Shown here: positions 1 through 12,300 of the stretch, one piece after another
Layout: each line of letters starts with the position of its first letter
Position numbering within the stretch: position 1 is the stretch's first letter
NCBI GenBank assembly: GCA_039566865.1
Contig: CM076957.1
Span: 6,643,896-6,707,895, forward strand
DNA: 64,000 nt
Direction: 5' to 3'
From: Aurelia coerulea
Taxonomy: Eukaryota; Cnidaria; Scyphozoa; Semaeostomeae; Ulmaridae
Notes under the pieces: generated by a model
Told to the model about the DNA's origin: nothing
What the model saw: only the letters and a program-made list of their open reading frames with translations
Databases searched by the model: none
Made by a program: the position numbers and the translations under genes

Positions 1-308
1 CCTCCCATTACCAAAAACTTCAGGTTTCAACCAACCCCCACCCTCATTTGGAGGACCTCCACCACCCCAAGTAACCCCAACAAATGCCCCACCACCTCCT
101 GCTCCCAGCTCTAATTCTGAACAGCCCCCTCTACCAGCAACTGCTGCAAATCGAGTGGGCAGAGAAGGAAGGGAAAGTAGAAGCTCACCCCCAAAGAAAA
201 GAAAGAAGAGAAGCAGGTGGGGAGATATGGAAGAGAGGATCCAAATTCCAGGGCTGCCATCAAGTTTGCCTGTAGATGCTACACAAGAGCAAAGGGAGGA
301 GTATATGT
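1..308 (+). CDS. SF1: SF1 exon, N-terminal region (5' partial)
   Basis: Read from base 2, this encodes a Pro-rich stretch, then a basic nuclear-localisation-like run ending RSRWGD (Trp codon at 218-220), the expected U2AF65-binding ligand motif. The donor is GTGAGT at 309. Choosing that donor rather than one 2 bases earlier keeps the frame and gives the conserved Y-x-x-x-x-x-I-E-E pattern across the junction. No start codon is assigned because the frame is open to the window edge. Confidence 0.9.
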
Positions 309-3300
309 GTGAGTTTCATCCGTTGATTTTGTAAATTAGACATATGCTTGAAACAACTGATATTTTCATTATAAACTGGATAAAAATGGCACAAGTTTTA
401 CTCAAAGATTCAAAGAGATGTTTCTTCCAAACTATATTGATCGTAAGTGTTATGATAAAGTGTACCATATATAGTTTGAGCATAAATTATTTGCAGCTGT
501 TATAGTGGAGAGCAGAGGTGGCAAAGCACTGTAGTTCTCTGTCTGCCAGTGAAATGGAAGAATTTTCAATTTATGTTTCATTTTTTATAGTGCACTTCAA
601 AATTGAAGAAATCAGCATCAAGCTAAGATCTGGAGACTTGGGCATCCCAGAAAATCCAGAAGACAGGTACTGTTTAAGACTTTTGTAGTGTTTAAATTCA
701 GATTGTAAAATGTAGTTGCTAACGATATCTTGTCTAGTAACCAAGGAAGGCTGAACTTGCTTCAGCAATTCTGCAGGTATTATTACTTAGCATTATGGCA
801 ATTTAAGGAGATGAAATTATTAGCTTGTTGTTGAGCAATGGTGGTCAGTCCCAAAAGTCTTGTTGTGCAAAGTTTGCTGCATGCTCTCAAGTCCAGAAAA
901 GAAAGGAATCTGGAATAAATGGGATGAGTTCAATCTATATATTCAATCTAAAGTCCTGCAAAATACTTAAGTTGTTTTGATCATAAAGAACCAGCAACGT
1001 CTTGATCATAAAAAATTATTAAAGACAAGTAGCATTTCAGAAAAATTAATGTACCGGGTGACCAACAAAAATGTAAAAGAACAGTAAGTTGCTGATTGAA
1101 ATGCTTCAAACATTGTTCTGTTGCTAAAAGACCAGCCTACATACGTTGTGAGTTTTTTTGCAATTTTTTTCAGCACAGTAAATTTCCCGAATTAAGGATA
1201 TTGAGGAAGAGGGCATGCCTGAAATCCTCAAAAAGTTGTCAAAACAGGGGTTCAATTCACAGCCATTTCCATCTACTGTATCTATCTAGCATCTTCAAAC
1301 ATTCAAAGGTGGCCTATCATCGATCGCCATTGTTCCCTTTTCTGCGCATTTCTATTCCATTTTCCATATTCTTCGGTGTTGGCCCAGTCTTTAACCCTTA
1401 GCATGCTGGTCGCTTTGTTGATTGCCCAACCTTTCCAGCTGAGCATTTTCGAAAAATTCCGTATTGAATCACCGAACAAATTTTGTCAAAATTGTTAGGG
1501 TCAAATCGATGTTTGACAAAAAAGTGAAGTATAGCAAGATTATAAAGCAAATTTTGGAGAATAAATATATGAATAAATCTTTGTGATACAAACGGTAAGT
1601 TTCACAGCATTTTGTGAGTAATGAGATCATAAATATTTCTGAAATTTCTCTGGTTTCCGCCGTTTCGCAGATGGCCGAAGAACGGAGCGCTTGCTGACCA
1701 CTCGCCATTTTGAAAGTCATTGTGGCCTCAATTGGGGGCCAATCATATCAGAAAGAGGCTAGATCAAAAGAGAAGAGAACGGGCTTCAAAATGGTACCCA
1801 AGATCAACACAAGACACGAGTTTCTACGAATCCGAAGTCGTAAAAATCTTCGTCGTCGCTGTCTTCATTCATGCTTCTCCTTTGTCTTCACACATCTCGA
1901 AAGGCTAATGGCGTGTCAGCTGATTCTTGGTAAATTTATAAAAACGTTGGAAGCGATGCTACGAAAAAACGGCAATAAAAAGGCCTAACTTTTTTGACAT
2001 CAACGTAAAGCTTGTTTTGTACGCTGAAAGAAAAGTTCCCGTATGTTCATGTTTGTTCGCGTGCTCCCGCAATAACCGCAGATTTCTTTGGCCTACCTGA
2101 AATGTCGAGATATCTCGCCCGCAGTCGGAACAAAGGGGATAAATGTGTCGAGATATCTCGCCCGCAGCATGCAAAGGGTTAATGTCATCAATCCACATTC
2201 TTTGAGGTCTACTCATTGCTTTTTTCCATTTATGAATCCTTCCATGATGTTAAGGAACAAATTTTGCATTTCAGTTAATGGGCTTCTTACTATATGGCCA
2301 AAGAACGATGATTTGTGTTGAGCAATTTGCTTCAGTAGGTTTGGCTTTTCTTTTACTCTGTCAAATATCTCTTTATTGGTAACTCTGTCTGTCCAGCCAT
2401 TTCAGATCTTCAAAACAATGAGGAGTGTGTTTCATTTCAGCCTGGGATTAGGCAACTCAGTTGAAAGTGTTCAGAGCATGTTTATAATACCTGGATACCT
2501 AAAAATATTGTTGTCTCGAGAGACAAGGATACTCATGCTTTTCCCATGAGTTTACAAAGAACATTTATTTTCACCTATAAATGCTGAACTGACTGTGATT
2601 ATTCAAAAAAGGCTCAGGGTTAAAATCTCTTCTGATAGATACTGCAGCAGGTACTATTGTTATTCTATGAAAAACCAGCTTCAAGAGTCCAATCCACTTA
2701 TCTCATCTGCCGCCTCAAAGGAATTCACCTTTCCGAGAAAGTCAAAATCTTCCAGAATTGCTTTTAAAGAAAAGCAGGAGTACTTGTCCCTTGAGACAAA
2801 ATATGTTTGGGTACCTCTGAAAACTCTGAAAACTTTCGACCAAGTTGCCTGTCCCCAAGCTGAAATGAAGATCTGAAATGGTGGTAAATTGATCTGCTGT
2901 TTTCAACGACTTTTTGAGAATTTCAGGCTTGCCCTTTCCCTCAAAATCCTTCATTCAAGAAATTGACCGTTATGAAAAAAGTTGCGAAAGAAATTGGCGT
3001 ACATATAAGGCGTACGGTGTACACGGATTCCACCTAGGATGTAGGCTAGTCTTTTAGCTGCAGAACAACATTTCAATTGGCCACTTACTTATTTTCCTAT
3101 AACAGATTTAGTTGGGTCATTTGATTTTGGGTCACCCAGTATATGTTTCATTTCAAGTATACAGTAAATATCGGGTTTAGAATTAAGAATAGGAAGTAAT
3201 AAGTCCTAGGTAGATTTTTTCAAGCAAATGATTAGCCAAAGGATTTCTATTCCAGACTTGAGAAAAGTAAGAAACAGCTCATAGAATTCTTTTTGCAGTT

Positions 3301-6300
3301 TATGAGATAAGGAACTGCAAACAAGCTCTGTACAAGAATTATTCTGTTCCAAGCCCTTGATGAAAGTGAAGCTCGGTAGAAAGAGCCTGAAGATAGTGTC
3401 AATTGATAGCAAAATAAGCTATATACTGAGCATAGGGCTCAAATCTTTCAAATCCTTAAAAAGGTGGGTGTAAAATTCTATGACATTTTTCTTTGCATTG
3501 AATGGCTTTGCTGTAAATTTACCATGGAAATTCTTTGATATCTTGATTATTTTCAAAATGGCAGCATTTTCATCATTTTTGAAAAAATTCATAAAAGTTT
3601 TTGAAACAGCTATTAAATCATCGTAAATCTTAAATCAATAGAGGAAAATTGATACAATCTTCAACAAAACCATGTAGTTTATGAAGGTTGACAATCTGGT
3701 GGCAAGCAGAAATCTGTAGCTTTTCTGGTTTAGGATTTAGAAATTTGATGACATCATAGCTTCAAATTTAATAAATGCTGCCATCTTGAAACTGACCTTA
3801 AAGATTTCCACGGCAGATTTACAGCAAAATACCCTAATTTCCTTCCAAGCCATTCAATTCAAAGAATAATGTAATAGAATTTTACACCCACCTTTTCAAA
3901 GATTTTAGCCTGATGCTCATATACTGTACATCTCAAGGGTCAAGGGATCGTTCCTCCTTAAAGGATGGTTTGTATTAATACATGTTCAAAGTTGATAAAC
4001 TATTTTTGACAGAAAAGGGTATGGAGAAACAATAATGGAACATTTTATGTCTCCATAACTTTTGTTGTGATTTCCAAACATTGTACCGTATGTTATTTTA
4101 GTTGTTGCATTTTCAATACAGGTCACCATCCCCAGAGCCAATCTACAACACAGAAGGTAAAAGATTAAATACAAGGGAATACAGAGTGAGGAAGAGGCTA
4201 GAGGAAGATAGGCATACTCTTGTGCAGCAAGCTAGTATGAAGAATGCTGACTACAAACCACCTGTTGATTATAGGTGAGTGCTTTGCATACTGCATAACT
4301 GTGAAAATAGTAACCTACTCAAGATTACTGCCCTGCTTATTTTTTGATGGAACATTTGATTCTCAGCTTTTTTTGTTCACAGCATTTTCTACAGGCTACA
4401 GTTTGTTCTTCCAGGGGGTCCTAAATATCACCCGAAGAAGGTGTACTCCAGAACTATGTTTTCTATGATAATCAATTTACTTGGAATTTCAATCTACTGG
4501 ATTTATACATAATGATATTCATCATAAAATTATGCACTGTTTGATATGTAAGGATTTGCTGTTATTCTCTTCCATTATGTTAGTACTGACTGAGAGAAAA
4601 ACCGAAATGGTCACCACGAGTAACCATTTAGTAACCGTAAAAAGAAGATGCTGTCTTTGAGTTTCTTTCCTTGAGAAAGCAGGTTACATGAAGTCTGTAA
4701 AGAATTGAAAGTGCCACTAGATCAATCTTCTCTGTAGTTAACGCTTAAACTGCGGAATTTGTGCTGCATGTCTGACTTCCTTGTTGCATTCTCACTTTCG
4801 AAACCCATGCAATCTGACGCAGAGGCAAATATACATATTTTCAGGCCAAAGTGATTGCCAAAGCTTCTATTGCGGGTCTATTGACACAATGAAGGGGGAG
4901 ATGGTTGGTTGCACCACTTATAATTTTTTAATAACCGCTGTAACAGATTAAAATCAAGAAAGTCAATCAACAACGAAAACTTCCTTCCAAAATTTTCCCA
5001 GAGACGAATCTATAAGGGAAAATTAAATCCAGAACCTATGTTTGCGAAACTTGTGCTGCATGTTGACACCCCACCTGCTTTGCCTAGAGCAATATTTTTC
5101 TGAATACTAACAGCAAAGCCCACTGACAAGGAAAGAAGCAAACTAAAGATTGGATAAGATTCAAAGCGAATCCCTTTAAACCAGCTAAAAAAGCTTGTCT
5201 TACATTTTTATTCTTTATTCATTTATTTTTTATTTTATTTTTATATATCAAATTTATTTTCCCAGTTTACTAATATTACCAGCCTTGCTCAAAAGCTTTG
5301 TGTACCGGGTGTCCCAAAATGATGTATCATTGTTTGATTGCTTACATGTCCAAAACCACTGAACCGATTTTCAAAAACTTTGTTTTATTTGATTGCCTAA
5401 AGGCTAAATTGTATTTTAACATGTTAGTTGTGGTTTTACCACGGCGTTTTCATGTCAAAAAAAAAGAACTTTTTAGATGTGATACAAAAGCTGAACTTGT
5501 ATTTGTATTCTCTGAACTCAGTATTAACAGAATTTGTATTCTCTGAATGACATATATTCTCTGAACGACATATGAGTTCAGCCTTTTGCATCGCATCTAA
5601 AATATTGACTGGAAACCTAGGCCGTTTCATTTTCATGCTATCTAAGGCTTGAATTTGAGCAAGTTTATCAATCTTCTTTTCAACTTGAAGACATCGGCCT
5701 AAAACACAACCAGCATCCTCAAATACAATTTTGCCTTTCAGCTATCGGATAAAATAAAGTTTTTGAAAATCGGTGCATTGGTTATGGACATATAAGCAAT
5801 CAAACGATAATACATCATTTTGGGACACCCGGTAGATTATGTACACTATTGTGAGATAGATAGAAGGATTAAATCTGAGCTGGCTTTTATCATGAGGACT
5901 CTCTCTCATTCCTTTTATAGACCCCCATCAAACAGAATGCAAGAAAAGGTGATGATACCTCAGGATGCAAATCCAGCAATAAATTTCATAGGCTTGCTGA
6001 TAGGTCCTAGGTGAGTATCATAGAGCATGATTATGCTAAAGATATCTTTGAGGAACCAATTACCAAGATCTGTTGTGTTTTTTACTCCAATTCCCAGAGA
6101 ATTGAAAATATTCTTAATTGGAATGCAATGCATCTTTTGTAAAAAGCTCTTCACCACCATCCTTAGCATGATTGTTATTGTCGCTTTAGTTGGCAGTTTT
6201 ACTCGAGACAAAATCCACTTTTGGGTAACAGTTCTAAATTTGTTAAACTTGGCCTGTCAGGATCAATATTTGTCTGTTTTTATATGACTTTATTTTTAAT

Positions 6301-9300
6301 GATCTGGAGCACCTTGTGGTAAATCTGTTTATTGCTGTGTAGATCAGAAGTGATACTTTTTGCTGTAGTGATATTTGCTTGTGATTTTGTGGATGTAGAA
6401 GCCTTCATAGAGAAAAGAACATATGGCAGAGCTTAAGTACAAAGCATTTTTCAAATATGTGGGATCTGTTTCCTTAGGAATTACCTGGGTAATAACTAAG
6501 ATATGATTGTCTCATGATTTGAGTTTAGGGTGCACCAAAAATGCATGTGGGTATAAATAATTGCACTTGATTACTGTTGACAAAGTTTCAAAATGTAGAA
6601 TGCTTACCTTTACGTTTGGCTTTTGCTTCCACAAAACATGGTCATATTACAGGGGCGGCGGACAGTGCTATTAATGCTATTTCGTTAATAGCAATTTTTT
6701 TCCAAAGTAAGCTTCTGCTTCTGTATTGAATAGATAAATGGAACGTAACTAATAATACAAGTAAAATCTTCTCCGGATCTTTGATTTTCCTATCCAGTTC
6801 CTTAATTCCGTCATTTCTTTAACCACTCAGTGCTATTTGATATTGTGATTGCCCGACTTAATCCACTTAAAGGATGCCGCTTGCATACTTTTCTGAGTCA
6901 GACAATAGCCAATCTCCATTGAAACCCACGCTGTGGCCACCGATGGCCATGCTATTACTTGGCCCGTTTGAATAGCAAACAAACAAGAACAATTGGAAGT
7001 TGCATCATAGTTCCTTTGTGTGTGGCGCAACGGGCTGTTGTAACATATGCAAATCTGACAGCCTTGCTATTAAATTCTCAGAATGGATAGCAAGAGATCA
7101 CACGAGATCTCGCGTACAGATCGTCAGTTGATACATGTTGAGAAGAGAGTAGATACCTTTACGATGCAAAATGAATCAAGTTGCGTCAGGCGGTGTACGA
7201 TGGGGGTGGTTCAACTGTCTTTTCCCTTATCCACTTCTGTTCTATGTAAAGAAGAAATTCAACTCATGAGCCTCATGAGCAACACCTTCGTTTCGATGGA
7301 CGTCCATGCCTATGCCTTAATGGGCCTTAATGTTAAAATAAAAGTTCTTTGTTCAGACGTTTTTCATGGACATGCGGTGATTCAGAGAAAAATATTTATT
7401 TCTGTTGGCCATGTTTAGCCGTCGGAGAAGAGAAGATGAAAGATTCGGGAATCTACCCAAAGGAAATATGTTCTCCTATTTCTCTCTCCTACATGGCGGC
7501 TCGCAAGGCGGCTGTGCCAGCTTTGCTATTACAAATTGGAAATGAATAGCAGGGCTTTTACCGAGTGGCGGAAAGCCGCAGCAGTCTAAACGGCCCTCCC
7601 TATGTAGCCACCTTTACAGCCGATAGCCATGACACACTTATTCATAAGGCACATATTGCAAAACTTTTCGTTTTGTTCGAAAAAAACCTTTCTGAATGTT
7701 TTAGAAATAAGCATGGAACAGATAGTTTTTTTGTAGTACCAGGTAACTCAAAAGAATATCCACCCACCCCCCCCCCCCTTCCCCCCCTCTTTTAAGTTTT
7801 TTTTGCAGGTGTTTACTTGCACAGTAATCATCATAATTCGCTTTTTTAACAGCCACATAATTGAAGTATTTTTTAAATTTGTTTCTATTATTCAAAAGAT
7901 CCAAACAAGCAATTTTGCAGAACATCCAGAAAATGGCCTAAAATCCACAATCAAAATTTCAATATAAAGAAACACAATTTGTCAGTTGTACTATTTCCAA
8001 TGCTCCTATTTTCAGATGAATACATAGGATGTAATGTCAGTTTCTGTCTCAATTTCAGTTAATGATTTTATTAGTTTGCTGCAATGACCTTTTAGAAGAG
8101 ACATTTTTGAGTCACCCAGTTTTGTATAATTTGAAATTACGATCAAAAGGAAATGAGTTATGCAATATTTTTTTATTTACAGGGGTAACACTTTAAAGAA
8201 AATGGAAAAAGATGTAAGTACTGTACACGGTATGGGTTGTCCCAAAAAAGTATCAGTTTGGTTGGCTTGAGCGATGCAGATTTAGCTTCAATCAATGGCT
8301 AATCACTCTCAAAATGTTCCTTGGTGGTTAACTTGAACATAGATACCCTATTTGTTGGCATAGGTGCTTTCAGAGCAGAAATATTAATTTTAAAAGCTCC
8401 AATTTGCATCCACCTTTAAACCAGAGCTTTGGTATTTGGCCTAAAAATTTGTGAAATACATTGAATATATAAATCAATGATGGCCTTGATAAAATTTGGA
8501 AATATTGTATAATACATTCTGTTTGCTGGAAGTCACTCATTGCCGAGTTTTTTAAAAGTTCTTTAATTTCAATCTTTAATTTTGATGTGCTTCAAGAATT
8601 TGCTAAGGCCAAAACGTCAAAGGTCTGGTTTATAACTATTGAGAAACATTTTGAGAGTGATAAGCCTTTGATCAAAGCTAAATTCACATCGCCGGACCCA
8701 ACCAAATCTGTATGATTTTTTCAGGACACCTAGTAGATGTATATTCTTTAGAAGTGGTCCTTTAAACTGTTTATTCTTCAGTTTGTCTGTCTCCAGAGTA
8801 GCTATGTACTTTCGACATGTTCATGATGCCAATACAATTTGAAAATGAAGCAAAAATGTTTTGGAAAGTTCACATTCCCGTTCACACTGAAATGGCCTAA
8901 GATGTGGCTCCAGAATTTAAACAGCAGAATTTGAAAAAGAATTCACACTGGTAATGTAAAATGGCATTCTGTGAATGTTTGGAAAAATGAAAGTGTAACA
9001 TCTTTGTATGTTTTAAAAGGAGGTGGATTTATTCTTTAGGCCTAAAGTAGAGTAATTTCTTTGTCATCATGATCCAACACTTGTCTGATTTTGTCATCAA
9101 AATTTTTGTGCAATTTTCTTCTTAGACAAATTGCAAAATAATCATCAGAGGGAAAGGTTCTGTCAAGGAAGGCAAGGTCAGTCATTTAGTTTCAAATCTT
9201 GTTTCCTTATTCTACTCGTATTCTGTGTCAAAGGTGTCCTGAATCAAAATTTTTTCTTGATGCAAATGAATAGCACTGTTTCAATGATAAGAAATCTTTT

Positions 9301-12300
9301 TTCAATTTTTTGATATCTCATTTTCGTTTTCAAGTTATCCACTGATTTTAATGATCAGTTGATGACTTTGTTTGTTTGCTAATTACTAAGATAATGTATA
9401 GAAATATAGCTGTATCTTATAACTTTGAAAGGTTACAGTTGCAAGAAACTTCGTAGCTGAGCTTTTTCTATGGAGTACAGATGGCTTTTGACTTGATATC
9501 ATGTTTAGAAAGACACATTAATTAGCGAAAGTGCTTTGATTAGATTTTTCTTCTGAGCGCTTTTTGGACTTTATGCAAACAAAATAACGTCATCAGCCAA
9601 TCCTACAAAACGGTTTTTTACATTAAAAAGTGCTATTGATTTGCTTTAATGAAAATTTTCGCTTCAGACCACCTTTAAGAGTGATGTACATTTTATTGTA
9701 ACTTTGTGGGAATATTTTTCTAAAAGTCAGTAATTATATGGTATATTGATTAGCATTATTTCAAGTAGATTTGCTGTTCCCCTTTGGCATTACTGCACTT
9801 CCTTTAGTATGTCTGTTCCATTCAAAAATAGCAGATGTTTGCACAATCAACTTTGGGTTTTAGTTTGGTCGATTAATAACACATCAGAATATGTATATTG
9901 ATAGCATTGGAGGTCAGTTTCATGCTTTGAAGTTATTAAAATCCAATTTTAAGGAGTAGATTAGAATAGATACTGTTTAAAACTTACAAAAGTTCAAATC
10001 GAATCGATATTTGACAATGTCAGGTTCATCTTATTGCTTTATGACTAAATGTGGCATCGTTTCATCTCTTCATTCTCTGACCAGTTTTCTCTTTTATTCC
10101 CTTTCAACAAATTGGTCTTCAACAATTCATTTGCTGTTTACATCATCAGGTAGTTGTAAAATTTCCATACCTCTATACTGTGCTTAGTTAATTATCCTCC
10201 TCAAGTTGAAATTGTAAGATTGTAATTTTGAATATTTGTAAGCATCTCAAGAGTTGAAAATAAAAGTCAGCAGAAAAGCTACACATTTAGTGAACATTGT
10301 CCTGAAGTAGGAGTAGGAGAATGTTATATATGGCCATTTCTAATGTTAAGCAGCATCGTTATACTGATATTAGATCGCTTTACCTTTACCTTTGAACAAT
10401 ATTTTGTTCCAGTTTGAACATATTTAATACCTTTTGATCATGGATAGTTAATCATTGTTTATGCCTTGGTATCAGGTTAATGGTTTGAGTATTTCCTAGG
10501 GACGTCCTGGCTTCCCACTTCCTGGCGAAAATGAGCCGCTGCATGCTCTTGTCACTGGCCCAACCGTTGAAGAAGTGAAAAATGCGGTGAAAGTGGTGAG
10601 TAATTGCAAAAAAATTCAAATGCTGCCAAAGAAGCTTTCTATTTTATCAAAACATTAATCATTAACTACAGGGTGTCCCAAAAAAATTGTGCCCCGTTTG
10701 CCTGAAGATTGCGACAAAACGGCAAAAGATTCTCACCAAACTTTTGCATGATGTTGCTCTTCAGATATTCAATTAAAGTTTGCAACCATTCCCGTAAAAA
10801 TCCGTTGAAAAATGATGGAGCTATGACTTTCAGAAGACCAAATTTGCCTGATGACTGAAACCAGCGGTCGGCCATTTTGTCTAGCTATTTTGCAGTGATA
10901 AGTATCTTGACGTGAGGTTAAAAATAATTTTTGTAAGGTAAGAAATAGTGGAACTCTCCGAGGATTATTGGCATTTTCACGAGAGCTATGACATTTGAGG
11001 TTGTTGTTTCATTTTCAATCCATGCAGCTATTTATCACTGCAAAATAGTAAGACAAAATGGCCGATCGCTGGTTTCAGTGATCGGGCAAATTTGGTCTCC
11101 TGAAGGTCATAGCTCCATCATTTTTCAACAGATTTTCGTGGGGATGGTAGCAAACTTTAATTGAACATCTGAAGACCACCATAATGCAAAAGTTTGGCGA
11201 GAATCTTTTGCCGTTTTGTTGCAATCTTCAGACAAACGGGGCACAATTTTTTTGGGACACCCTGTATATTCATAAGGATTACAGATTGCATTCTGTGAAG
11301 CAGGTGGACACAAGGAAAAGACAGAAGTCTGACATACAGAGGCCTTTTGAACTTCTGCCCTCCACAGTTCTCAAGAATGCTATATTTGTTACTTCTTGTG
11401 TTTTTGTTTCATTTATGGGTTTAATATGATTTTGTTATTTAGTTAAGGCTATTTTTAAATTTGGCACCACCAAACCTTTGGTTTCCATACTTCTTTAATG
11501 GTCAACTTACAAGCTCTTTACGAAGGTGACTCGCTGCCTGCTACAATCTCTTTTCCCAGGAACCTTTCTGGTAATGCAGTTCTCTCAGTGTTATGCTTTC
11601 TACAAATGTCAGAAAAATTTAGTTGCCACTGTGTTGAATAGTACCAATAAGGATTGCTTTTCCTGATCCTTTTCAACATTTCCTTGTTTGTTACCTTTTC
11701 TGTCCATGATATTTTCATTATTCTCCTCAGAAGTCATATTCTGTATAACATGTTTAATTTTGGAAGACAACGTTTCTCATTGGGAAATTAAACTCTTGAT
11801 ATCTTTCCTGGTAAATGTGCAGCCCTGTCGCTGATGCATTTCTCTAAAACATGCTGAGTTATTCACAACACTGTTTATATTTCTAGATTGAAAAAATAAT
11901 AAAGGAGGGAGTTGAAACTCCTGAAGGATCAAATGAGTTGCGGAAGATGCAGCTGAGAGAGTTGGCTGCGCTAAATGGTACACTTATTGAAGAAGATATT
12001 CAAAGGTATTTTATCATCTAGTTCACAATAGTTTTATTCACTAAGACTTTTGTAGGTACCAGTGCATAAGATAGAAACATTAAATGTCTCACAACAGACA
12101 AAGCTTTGAGATTGGGATTTGTTGTAGCCTGTGAATAGAAATCTAACATAGAATTTGATGTCACTTTAGGCATTCATTTCAAAATTTAGGTTCAAAGGTC
12201 GCTCGAAGGTAGCCTTAAATGAGGCCTTGTAAGGACGGGAAATGCAGGTGCTTGACAAGCAGAGAACCTTAAAAGTTCCAGGTGCTCAATGAGCACCTGG

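Noticed and set aside
84..275. 63-codon frame starting with ATG at the window start
   Set aside because: Out of frame with the SF1 exon, whose frame (from base 2) gives the conserved RSRW motif.
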